This document shows positions 54,719 to 61,711 of a DNA stretch of 64,000 nucleotides, in pieces. How positions within the stretch are numbered: the first letter of the stretch is position 1; every line of letters starts with the position of its first letter. Both the position numbers and the translations under genes were made by a program. The notes under the pieces were generated by a model. The model saw nothing but the letters and a program-made list of their open reading frames with translations. It made no database searches and was not told the origin of the DNA. The stretch is from Photobacterium galatheae (GTDB lineage: Bacteria; Pseudomonadota; Gammaproteobacteria; Enterobacterales; Vibrionaceae), in contig NZ_JMIB01000017.1 in NCBI RefSeq assembly GCF_000695255.1, positions 1 through 64,000 on the forward strand, read 5' to 3'.

Positions 54719-54799
54719 ATGAAAATATTATCAATGATGCTGTCAATAAATATCAGCACAGTGTTGTTGGCGCTTATTTTTCAGCCAGCGGATCGTTGA
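54719..54799 (+). CDS. Possible 26-residue hydrophobic micropeptide
   Basis: The ORF starts MKILSMMLSINISTVLLALI and ends QPADR followed by TGA. It has a strong GGGGGAAGG ribosome binding site 2-7 bases upstream and a single potential membrane helix. It lies directly after a hairpin-rich segment. It could be a leader peptide, a small membrane protein or a type I toxin-like peptide; I cannot tell these apart, and chance is possible. Confidence 0.35.
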   Translation: MKILSMMLSINISTVLLALIFQPADR

Positions 54800-54836
54800 A
54801 TGAGAACAATCGTTGCGCAGGACGCTTTTGTGGTTA

Positions 54837-54868
54837 TTTGAGGCGTTTGTTATTTGATGCGTTTGTTA
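54837..54868. repeat. 16-bp tandem repeat resembling integron attC ends
   Basis: TTTGAGGCGTTTGTTA (54837-54852) and TTTGATGCGTTTGTTA (54853-54868). On the minus strand each reads TAACAAACGC, the same as the outer end of Vibrio cholerae VCR attC sites. No full attC fold was found. Confidence 0.6.
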
Positions 54869-54932
54869 TCTATGGGCAAGATTGACAAAGTGTTTTTTTG
54901 TGTTAAAAATTGCACGCTTACCAGCACATTTT

Positions 54933-54948
54933 TGTGATATAAATCAAA
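54933..54948. promoter_or_regulatory. CRP/FNR-like site before the envelope operon
   Basis: TGTGATATAAATCAAA matches CRP (TGTGA-N6-TCACA) in 9 of 10 positions. Within it GTGAT-ATAA-ATCAA matches FNR (TTGAT-N4-ATCAA) in 9 of 10. It lies about 140 bp before the first gene. TATATAAA follows closely. Confidence 0.55.
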
Positions 54949-55080
54949 CCTCTATATAAAGCTTGTTTTGTTTTTGTTTGAAATTGAACTTTGGTTATGG
55001 ACAGACTCTCTTCGAATGCTTTTATTATCTTTTTTTAATCCTTTATTTCATTTTGTCAGGGAGCGCTAAGGACAGCGATC

Positions 55081-55512
55081 ATGCGCTTTACAAAAATTTT
55101 TCTGATCACGATGACTATCATCATCGCGTTGTTGATCCTGTCATTTCGTGCCAATGAATGGATGTCACCTGTTACCGTGGATTGCCCTATTCTTCAAGGC
55201 AAACTACAAATGGGAGAGGAAGTGACGACATTTCACTACGACTTTGGCTCTCAGTCCATCACCTTAACAACAAGCTTTAATCAGTCATTACAAAAACTGG
55301 GAATGCCACCTTCGGTCAAATATAAATTCACTATTTTGTCATTAAAAAAACGGGATGAATCCTGGCATTTTCATTTGCGTGAACAACAAAGCAATTTAGA
55401 GCAGACATTGGTGCTGAGTATGCGTGGCGAGCACTACGGTATTCAATGGGCAAATGATCATTCCAAGCAAATTAATTATCAATGCATGGTAGGAAAGAAT
55501 GCAGAACATTAA
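55081..55512 (+). CDS. Small membrane-anchored periplasmic protein (envelope operon gene 1)
   Basis: I do not recognise this 143-residue protein. An N-terminal helix (TKIFLITMTIIIALLILSF, about 4-22) looks like an uncleaved signal anchor or a signal peptide. The remaining part, about 120 residues, is polar and probably beta-rich, with cysteines at 35 and 135 that could form a disulfide in the periplasm. Its last 14 bases overlap the next gene, so the two are coupled. AGGACAG precedes the start. The neighbours are an OmpA-type lipoprotein, a multi-TM protein and a VWA-like protein, so a role in an envelope complex is inferred from context only. Confidence 0.8.
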   Translation: MRFTKIFLITMTIIIALLILSFRANEWMSPVTVDCPILQGKLQMGEEVTTFHYDFGSQSITLTTSFNQSLQKLGMPPSVKYKFTILSLKKRDESWHFHLREQQSNLEQTLVLSMRGEHYGIQWANDHSKQINYQCMVGKNAEH

Positions 55513-57040
55513 AAAAGTGGCATTGGTTGTCAGCGCCTCACTCGCGCTCACAAGCTGTTCCAGCACAGGGGACTACGGTGGTATCAGTACCGCAACATGG
55601 ATTGGATGTGCGGGCGGCATGATTGTTGGCGGTCTTGCAGGGAAGGCGATCGGCGATAATCAAGGTGCTTTGATTGGTGCCGGGATCGGGGCATTAGTCG
55701 GTTGTTCCGTTGGCTTTTTTTGGGCACAGCGTGAAGCGAGTTTGGCTGAAGCGGCGGAAAAACAAAATGTGGATGTTGAGTTCGAGCGCATTGGTGCAAC
55801 GGAAGACGAGACCGTTGAAAGCATGGTGATGGTTCAATCCAAGGCCATTATTCAAGCGGAAGAAGCGGGTGATACGAAGCAGATTGAGCAGGTTGTTGAC
55901 GGTTCAGATGTTGTCGGACTCTCCGCAACCGTGAAGGGAGACATCTTCCGCACAGGTCAAACAAGCATTTCAAGCCGGAAGCATAAGCAGTTTTTCAGAG
56001 AGTATTCTGAAACGATGAAATCGAGTGGCAGTGCCGTATTGATTGTGGGTCATACGGACAGCACTGGATCGGCGAAAGTGAATGCGAACGTTTCTTTAAA
56101 ACGCGCCTCGAGTGTTGCTGCTGAACTGATTCGAAATGGTTTTCCACCAGAGAACATCTATGTTTATGGTGCGGGTGAGTCTCAACCGATAGCGACAAAC
56201 AACACCGCAACAGGCCGCGCAGATAATCGACGGATTGAGATTGTCACGCTGGATAACAAGCCTGAGTATGTGTCCAGCTACATCAAATATAAAGCGACGG
56301 AGCCAGCTTACGCCAAGCTGCGGACGACAGATAATATCGCCAAGCGAAGCAAAACGGTCACCCAGCAGGTTGCTCAAGGAAAGGCCAACTCAGACGCGAG
56401 CTCGAAAGCGATGCAAGAAGTCTTTGGGAAAGAGCATCAGCGCAGTGCGAAGAGTCGTTCCTACATTGATTTTGGTGGTGAAGTCTACCGAGGGCATGAG
56501 GAGAATCTGTTTACCTATATTGGTGCCAGAAATCTGAATCGCTTCTCTATTATTGGTCAGGCCGTTGCAAGTACGATCGAAGAAACCTCTTGTGTTTACG
56601 ATGAGCCGACAGTCACCACACCATTAATGAAATATAGCGAACACCGGGTTCGTACCACAGATTACCTGCCGGGAATGAACCGCACCGCATGGGGCGGTAA
56701 AGTGAATGAACATCTGGTGGCGTTAGCGCCGCTGGCCGTCGATAAGTCAACGCTTGAAGCGACAGAAACGCCAATGGTGTTTGTATACGAGCAGTATTCT
56801 TCAAACCCGAAAGCGAAGGCCATTAAAACGAAAAAGAATGTTGACGTTAATATTTATAACGGCACAGAAGGGGTCATTTATCGAGCCTTTATTCAAGACG
56901 AGAAATACCCAATTAAATGTATCGATATTGCAGTGAATAAGAAGCATCAAAACGGGAAGTTTAGTGCTTTTGCGGGAAAAATTTATTATCAAGGGCCAAA
57001 TGGCTTGATGATGGCAGATTATAAACCAGGGAAAATTTAA
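55499..57040 (+). CDS. Glycine-zipper OmpA-family lipoprotein (gene 2)
   Basis: A 513-residue lipoprotein. Signal peptide with lipobox LTSC and Cys20; a glycine-zipper segment about 36-75 (GGMIVGGLAGKAIGD, GALIGAGIGALVG) that probably inserts in a membrane; an OmpA C-type peptidoglycan-binding domain about 140-252 with GHTDSTGS (184-191), NANVSLKRASSVA and GRADNRRIEI. The following 260 residues (about 253-513) match nothing I know and are unusual, since OmpA domains normally end the protein. It likely links outer membrane and peptidoglycan. The start overlaps gene 1 and the stop is 2 bp before gene 3. Confidence 0.88.
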   Translation: MQNIKKVALVVSASLALTSCSSTGDYGGISTATWIGCAGGMIVGGLAGKAIGDNQGALIGAGIGALVGCSVGFFWAQREASLAEAAEKQNVDVEFERIGATEDETVESMVMVQSKAIIQAEEAGDTKQIEQVVDGSDVVGLSATVKGDIFRTGQTSISSRKHKQFFREYSETMKSSGSAVLIVGHTDSTGSAKVNANVSLKRASSVAAELIRNGFPPENIYVYGAGESQPIATNNTATGRADNRRIEIVTLDNKPEYVSSYIKYKATEPAYAKLRTTDNIAKRSKTVTQQVAQGKANSDASSKAMQEVFGKEHQRSAKSRSYIDFGGEVYRGHEENLFTYIGARNLNRFSIIGQAVASTIEETSCVYDEPTVTTPLMKYSEHRVRTTDYLPGMNRTAWGGKVNEHLVALAPLAVDKSTLEATETPMVFVYEQYSSNPKAKAIKTKKNVDVNIYNGTEGVIYRAFIQDEKYPIKCIDIAVNKKHQNGKFSAFAGKIYYQGPNGLMMADYKPGKI

Positions 57041-57042
57041 TC

Positions 57043-58656
57043 ATGAGTGAATTAATGAGTTGGCTATTGCTGAACCGTGCATTGTTTGCCGGCGTTGTTT
57101 CAGGGTTTGTTTTATTAGCCACATATATCTACAAACGGGACGTGATCAATCTTTATCTGAAGGCGTTATATTATCGTCTGCCTTTTATTGGCAAGAACGC
57201 ACGTTTATCAAAAAGACTCGGCATTGACGATCAACACTGGTTTAATTCAGAAAAAGAAGTTTGTAATAGCTTTGTACCTTTTTACGATCAGTACTCCACT
57301 GATGCGTATTATTACGAAGAATCGAGCCGTTACCTGAATAAAGTGGGAGATACGGGCATTTCTCCGATGCAGTGGTATACGTGGCTGGGTTTGTCCATCA
57401 TGGTGCTGATTGAAGCGGCGGGTTTTGCCTATGTTTTGGCTGGCTTTACGATTCAGGATGGAAGTGAATCCATTCAGATCCAGGCGGCGATTGGTATTGC
57501 ACTGTTGATCAGTGTTCTGCTTGTCGGTTTTACGCATGCGATGGGCGGGGAATTATACCGCAACCAGCAAATCGGTAAGGTGCGCCTGCAATGGAATCAT
57601 GATCCGAAGAAGCCGGGTGTGATTTCACCAGATTTAAATGTTGGTCTGAAGTCGAAGACAAACTCGCTTGATGATGCAGAACCAAGCTGGAAGCAAATTG
57701 CAAACCGCTTAGCCAAAACCAATGCCGGTTTTACGAAGTCATGGATGATGAGCATCATCACGATTGCTTTCATTTCGATTGTCGCTGTTGGTGCAACTTA
57801 TGTGCGTGGCCAGGTGCTGGAAAAGCTGGCGATTGAAGAAATTAGCGGACATGAGCAGGAAGGGATGGGAAGTGTCTTTGCGATTGAAGACCCATTTGCA
57901 GAAAGTGCGCCTGCCGAGCTGACGAGCTATAACAAAGAAGCAGAAAATAAAGCGTTTAAAGACGCGATTGATGCCCACAAACGGGGCGGCTGGATGACGT
58001 TTATTATGCTTGCCGTCATTTTCGCAGCCATGCAGGCCTACAGTATCTACCTCGGCTTTAAAACGACCTTCTCTGGTAAAGAGTCGGCAGCGGCATATAA
58101 GGCGACCTATAAGTTCCCGAATGTGAACAGCTATAAAGAATACTACGCCGCGAAGCAGGCCAATGTAGAGCAGGTTGCGCAAAGTGTACTGGCACATCTT
58201 CAGAGTAAGTTGGCCATTCGTGCGCACAAGCATTCAGGGGAGCAGCATGTGATTCATGCGGCAAATCACCCTTCAAGCCGTAACTTTACGAATTACTACA
58301 AGCTGCGATTGCTCAAAAATTCTGAAGCGCCAGTGGTGATCCCATCACAGCAGCATGGTTTTCAGCCTGTGACTCAACCAGCAGCGCCACAAGTTCAACA
58401 AGCACCACAGGTGCAACAAGTACAGCAAGCACAACCGGTGATCCAGCCTGGAGTGCAACCTGAACCGAAAGAAGTGCTGGTTTCAGATGCGTTTCTCAGT
58501 GACGTGGACATCATCCAAAAAGTGAAAAACAATGAGCTTGATGGTCTGACCGATGAGCAAATTGTGAAGGCGCTGAAAGCAATCAACAATGAAGCGAAGC
58601 CAGAAACTGCGGAAGAGCGTTTAGCTCGCTTGCAACAACAAGCCATGTCTTCTTAA
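57043..58656 (+). CDS. Five-TM inner-membrane protein with Gln/Pro-rich tail (gene 3)
   Basis: I do not recognise this 537-residue protein. Hydrophobic helices lie near 10-29, 111-134, 146-165, 223-242 and 298-317, separated by sizeable soluble loops (30-110, 166-222 and 243-297). The C-terminal 220 residues are soluble and include a Gln/Pro/Val repeat region (about 405-456, for example QQAPQVQQVQQAQP) and a charged helical end (LTDEQIVKALKAINNEA). There is no ATPase, kinase or peptidase motif. No MotA/TolQ-type signature was found by eye. It is tightly packed between genes 2 and 4 and would be the inner-membrane platform of a complex, by inference. Confidence 0.82.
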   Translation: MSELMSWLLLNRALFAGVVSGFVLLATYIYKRDVINLYLKALYYRLPFIGKNARLSKRLGIDDQHWFNSEKEVCNSFVPFYDQYSTDAYYYEESSRYLNKVGDTGISPMQWYTWLGLSIMVLIEAAGFAYVLAGFTIQDGSESIQIQAAIGIALLISVLLVGFTHAMGGELYRNQQIGKVRLQWNHDPKKPGVISPDLNVGLKSKTNSLDDAEPSWKQIANRLAKTNAGFTKSWMMSIITIAFISIVAVGATYVRGQVLEKLAIEEISGHEQEGMGSVFAIEDPFAESAPAELTSYNKEAENKAFKDAIDAHKRGGWMTFIMLAVIFAAMQAYSIYLGFKTTFSGKESAAAYKATYKFPNVNSYKEYYAAKQANVEQVAQSVLAHLQSKLAIRAHKHSGEQHVIHAANHPSSRNFTNYYKLRLLKNSEAPVVIPSQQHGFQPVTQPAAPQVQQAPQVQQVQQAQPVIQPGVQPEPKEVLVSDAFLSDVDIIQKVKNNELDGLTDEQIVKALKAINNEAKPETAEERLARLQQQAMSS

Positions 58657-58665
58657 GTGATTCCC

Positions 58666-59502
58666 ATGAAAAAAATTAAATTATCTTTTCTGACGATGGT
58701 GGCTCTGATGAGCCACTTTGCAAGTGCTTCGACGCTTCGCAATGACGTACCAAGCTGTACTGAAACGGTGCCATCAGAGTATTACCAATTATCGAATGAA
58801 CGTGAATTTGTCATTTTAGTTGATAAAACAATGGCGCATTCCTTAGATAAAGAGATTAAATCTGAGTTGTATCAAGGGATAAAGCGTTTCATACAACCCG
58901 GTGATAAAGTGCAATTGGTCGAGTTCTCTTCATTTGTGCAAGACAGTTACATTAAAGTGGCATTTAATGGTCAACTTGACACGCCAATTCATGATGACCA
59001 CAAAAAGTACGTGAAGAAATCAGTCCTCAAGCAGCTAGATAAATGTTTGGATAAACAGCATCAGTTCATGTTAAGCAAGCTGGGACAAGGACTGAAATCT
59101 GCATTTGAGGCACAAGCGAAACCAACGAATACGGAATTAATTGGCGCGCTGAGTGATATTAGTAATCAGATCTTAGTGAACTCGACTGCGCAGCGTAAAG
59201 TGGTGCTGTTAATTAGTGATATGTTAGAGAACTCTGATATTTCATCGTTTTATAAAAACAATAAAACGCAATTGATTCATCCGGCACAAGAGCTTGAGAA
59301 ATTCCGGGCCTCAGAAGTGTTTGCGAACTTCAATCAGGCCGATGTATATGTGATTGGCACCGGTGTGATTCCTGGCAATCAACAGTACATTTCGTCACAG
59401 AAAATGAACCGACTGGAAAGGTTCTGGAAAGGATATTTTGAACAAAGCAACGCAAAATTGCTGGGCTTTGGCAAACCGATGCTCTTAACCGACATCCAGT
59501 AA
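58666..59502 (+). CDS. Secreted VWA-like protein (gene 4)
   Basis: A 278-residue periplasmic protein with signal peptide KKIKLSFLTMVALMSHFASA. The core resembles a von Willebrand A fold: first strand EREFVILVDKTMAHSL, then GDKVQLVEFSSFVQD, NTELIGALSDISNQI and RKVVLLISDMLENSD. Metal-site residues would be Asp53, Thr55, Thr156 and Asp185; the usual DxSxS is DKTMA, so the site is altered. Cysteines at 31 and 127 may pair. The start at 58666 is preferred over a GTG at 58657, which lies directly after the gene 3 stop. It is the last gene of the operon, followed by a hairpin. Confidence 0.8.
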   Translation: MKKIKLSFLTMVALMSHFASASTLRNDVPSCTETVPSEYYQLSNEREFVILVDKTMAHSLDKEIKSELYQGIKRFIQPGDKVQLVEFSSFVQDSYIKVAFNGQLDTPIHDDHKKYVKKSVLKQLDKCLDKQHQFMLSKLGQGLKSAFEAQAKPTNTELIGALSDISNQILVNSTAQRKVVLLISDMLENSDISSFYKNNKTQLIHPAQELEKFRASEVFANFNQADVYVIGTGVIPGNQQYISSQKMNRLERFWKGYFEQSNAKLLGFGKPMLLTDIQ

Positions 59503-59716
59503 GGCTGAATCAGGCAAGAGAGGGCACTCTGGCACCCTGATGGTCAAGGTGGCAGGGTGTCCTTTCAATAATCGCAGTACCTAGTCTGGCGCTGAATGTG
59601 TTCAAAGCAGCTCGCAGACGACTCCCCACTTTCCTTCCTGAGATCGCTTCAGGGTGCCGGATGGGCACCTTTGGGTTGAGATGTTTGACATGTGCAGTTG
59701 AGCGTGAAACGGATGA
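59503..59716 (+). other. End of envelope operon: two hairpins
   Basis: CACCCTG/CAGGGTG (59533-59559) is followed by CCTTTC and is the likely terminator, though its T run is short. A second hairpin GGTGCC/GGCACC (59653-59669) is followed by TTTGGG. The region lies between converging genes. Confidence 0.5.
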
Positions 59717-60577
59717 CTAAATTGCCATCTCGATTTCTTTCAGCGATCGGCCTTGTGCGTCGCGCCAGTATTCCGGCCCGCTGCACGGATACCCAAGCAA
59801 AACTGCTGAGGCCTGCGAAGCGCTGGTAAATAAAATATCATCGGTGGCAATCAGCTTGTCATCGTTCTCGACTAATAAACCTTTTTCTATCAGGTTGGCT
59901 CTCAGATTGGTATAGCCAATCGAAAGACTCTTTTGTATTTCTGGTAATGCTTGAGAGTTTTTGAGGACGACGATGCCTTCATCGGTTAACTTGGCAGTCG
60001 CGTCGATTTTTTTAACTTTCAGTTTTAACAGGCTTTTCTGCGGCGCTTCGGTTTCCTGAGGATCAAAGATGACTTTCGGCTCAAGTAATTTATGGCCCAG
60101 AGAGCCAATCACAACGCGGATGCTGTCGATAAATGTTTCCATCGCATCTCTGTCTCCACGTGGCAAAGAGGCCGTTGGTGGGCGTTTGTCATTATCCAGC
60201 GCGTAGCGGTTCGATGACATGACAATCTCGATGAGCCGGGCTTCTAAGTATTTCACATGAGCTTTGGTCAGGTTTTCATCTTTGTTGGTAAAGCAGATTG
60301 CTTCATTCCAGAAATCTTTTGCCGCGATGTGTTGCTGTAATCGCCTCTGGATATGCTCTGCTTCACCAATGTAGACAAGGTTTTTGCCCGTATCGGAATC
60401 AAACCCAAACAGAAAATAGACACCAGGTCTTTGTGTTTCTTCCCAGTCCGTCAGATCTTTGACATGAATGCGGGGGACAGCAATGGCTTGTCCGGTCCAA
60501 TTGACAATCTCTGCATGGCGAATGCCGGTTACCGTTCCGTTTGCGAGATAAATTTTGAGCTGTGTGCCACGCGCCAT
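59717..60577 (-). CDS. GIY-YIG nuclease-fold protein with DUF4357
   Basis: A 286-residue protein. After an N-terminal 45 residues comes a GIY-YIG domain: RPGVYFLFGFD with the GVY element, NLVYIGEAEHIQRRLQQH with the YIG element and Arg, and YLEARLIEI carrying the metal Glu. The C-terminal part (SASQASAVLLGYPCSGPEYW, RDAQGRSLKEIE) is the DUF4357 domain often fused to this nuclease fold in restriction-linked genes. Start MARGTQLKIYLANGTVTG. It lies on the same strand as hsdR, separated by two genes, and could be an accessory of that locus. Confidence 0.88.
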   Translation of the reverse strand: MARGTQLKIYLANGTVTGIRHAEIVNWTGQAIAVPRIHVKDLTDWEETQRPGVYFLFGFDSDTGKNLVYIGEAEHIQRRLQQHIAAKDFWNEAICFTNKDENLTKAHVKYLEARLIEIVMSSNRYALDNDKRPPTASLPRGDRDAMETFIDSIRVVIGSLGHKLLEPKVIFDPQETEAPQKSLLKLKVKKIDATAKLTDEGIVVLKNSQALPEIQKSLSIGYTNLRANLIEKGLLVENDDKLIATDDILFTSASQASAVLLGYPCSGPEYWRDAQGRSLKEIEMAI

Positions 60578-60699
60578 TTGAAAAGCCTTTGAATTTGTAG
60601 AGTTTAATCCCAGGCATGCTAATACGAATGTATTGTCATTTCCATCGATTACTCTGGAAGGTTGAGCGTAGTCTCTGGTGAGTGGGCACGTTGTGCTTG

Positions 60700-60936
60700 T
60701 TAGCAGCGGCCTTTCGATTGATGCTTAATGAGTGTTTTGTTCAGGAAAATCATTGATTGCGTACATTGCCCATCACTACACATAGACCTAACTTGCTCTA
60801 GATATTTGTCACTATAACCATTTTGCCAAATGCCTTTCTCAATAAAGTTATCCAGTTGCTCATCCTCGCCGTAAGTTGCACCTACGAACCAAGCAGTATC
60901 TATGATTTCTTTTACAGTGTTTTCTATTTGACTCAT
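60700..60936 (-). CDS. Small hypothetical protein
   Basis: I do not recognise this 78-residue soluble protein. It starts MSQIENTVKEIIDTAWFVGA, is acidic in the middle (YGEDEQLDNFIEKGIW), has three cysteines (two in the segment SMCSDGQCTQS) and a basic end. AGGA lies about 10 bases upstream. It sits between the YgjP-like and GIY-YIG genes on the same strand, so it could belong to the restriction-linked cluster. Confidence 0.6.
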   Translation of the reverse strand: MSQIENTVKEIIDTAWFVGATYGEDEQLDNFIEKGIWQNGYSDKYLEQVRSMCSDGQCTQSMIFLNKTLIKHQSKGRC

Positions 60937-60978
60937 GGACTTAAATCCTTATCTATTTCTTGTGAGAGAACGCTAGGG

Positions 60979-61680
60979 TTAAATCCCCATACCAGAACGC
61001 TCTACCTCTTCATGCAGCTCTTTCCAGTCAGGACAATACTTGGCGACTAGTTTCCAAAAGTTTTTGTTGTGGCTTTTTTCTACGGTATGGCATAGCTCAT
61101 GAAGGATTATGTAATCCATCACCTTATTGGAAAACTCCATGCAACGAGGGTGAAACTCCAGAACATTGTTCTCGGTACAGTTAGCCCAACGTGCATCAAA
61201 CTTTTTTATGTGGAAAGTTGTGGCTTGCATACCCGTTTCCTGCTGCCAATAGCGTAAGCGAGAAGCAACTTTCTCTAGGGCTTTCTGTTTGTAGAAACGC
61301 TCCAACGCTGGTTTGAATCGCTCACGGCTGACGAAGTGGCCTTCGGGAGAAAGAACTTTAAAACGGCTTTGGTTAAACTTCACTTCTACCGTCGATAGCT
61401 CTGGCGCAGGGAGCACCTCACAATAGAAAGAACGACCACGATAAGGCGCTCGGCTACCTGTGACTATTTCCTCTTTTAACGGTTGATTGACTTCCGCTAA
61501 GCGCTTTTTAATCCATCTTGCTCTGTAACGAATCAGCTCACGTTGCTCATCCTCAGAGGCTCTTGGGCCTCTGAGAAGAACGGTCTTCCCTCTTTCTACA
61601 GTAACGTAGTGGTGACTGAGTTTTGAGTCGAGCTTAAATTCCCACTCGATTTCAGTTGTACCGTATTGAAAAATTGGCAT
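60979..61680 (-). CDS. YgjP-like (M48-type) metallopeptidase
   Basis: A 233-residue zinc peptidase-like protein of the YgjP/DUF45 family. The zinc motif is HELCHTVEKSHNKNFW, giving HExxH plus the third His in SHNKNFW; a preceding RWANCTENNVLEFHPR segment is typical of the family. The start at 61680 (MPIFQYGTTEIEWEF) is chosen because the 9 upstream codons are not family-like; a weak GAAAGAAA precedes it. YgjP-like genes are commonly found next to type I restriction hsdR, as here (31 bp downstream of hsdR). The cellular role is unknown. Confidence 0.9.
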   Translation of the reverse strand: MPIFQYGTTEIEWEFKLDSKLSHHYVTVERGKTVLLRGPRASEDEQRELIRYRARWIKKRLAEVNQPLKEEIVTGSRAPYRGRSFYCEVLPAPELSTVEVKFNQSRFKVLSPEGHFVSRERFKPALERFYKQKALEKVASRLRYWQQETGMQATTFHIKKFDARWANCTENNVLEFHPRCMEFSNKVMDYIILHELCHTVEKSHNKNFWKLVAKYCPDWKELHEEVERSGMGI

Positions 61681-61711
61681 GTGTTTCTTTCGTCTTTGGT
61701 GAAGCAAAGGA

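Larger units (their letters stand above)
54125..55080 (+). other. Long non-coding tract before the envelope operon
   Basis: A 956-bp AT-rich region. In order it has an 11-bp hairpin after the channel gene (54174-54218), an unremarkable stretch, a hairpin-rich segment (54600-54718) leading to a 26-codon ORF (54719-54799), a 16-bp tandem repeat (54837-54868), a CRP/FNR-like site (54933-54948) and a T-rich leader before the gene at 55081. A 76-codon minus-strand frame (54347-54577) has no support. Confidence 0.65.

Noticed and set aside
54600..54720. Known riboswitch (c-di-GMP, TPP, cobalamin, glycine, FMN)
   Set aside because: The invariant core words of these classes are absent by eye.
55081..59502. 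Zorya defence system
   Set aside because: There is an OmpA-type protein, but no MotA-like motor protein and no ZorC/ZorD/ZorE-like gene.
60823..61050. 75-codon plus-strand frame opposite the small hypothetical gene
   Set aside because: Shadow of the minus-strand genes; no ribosome binding site.
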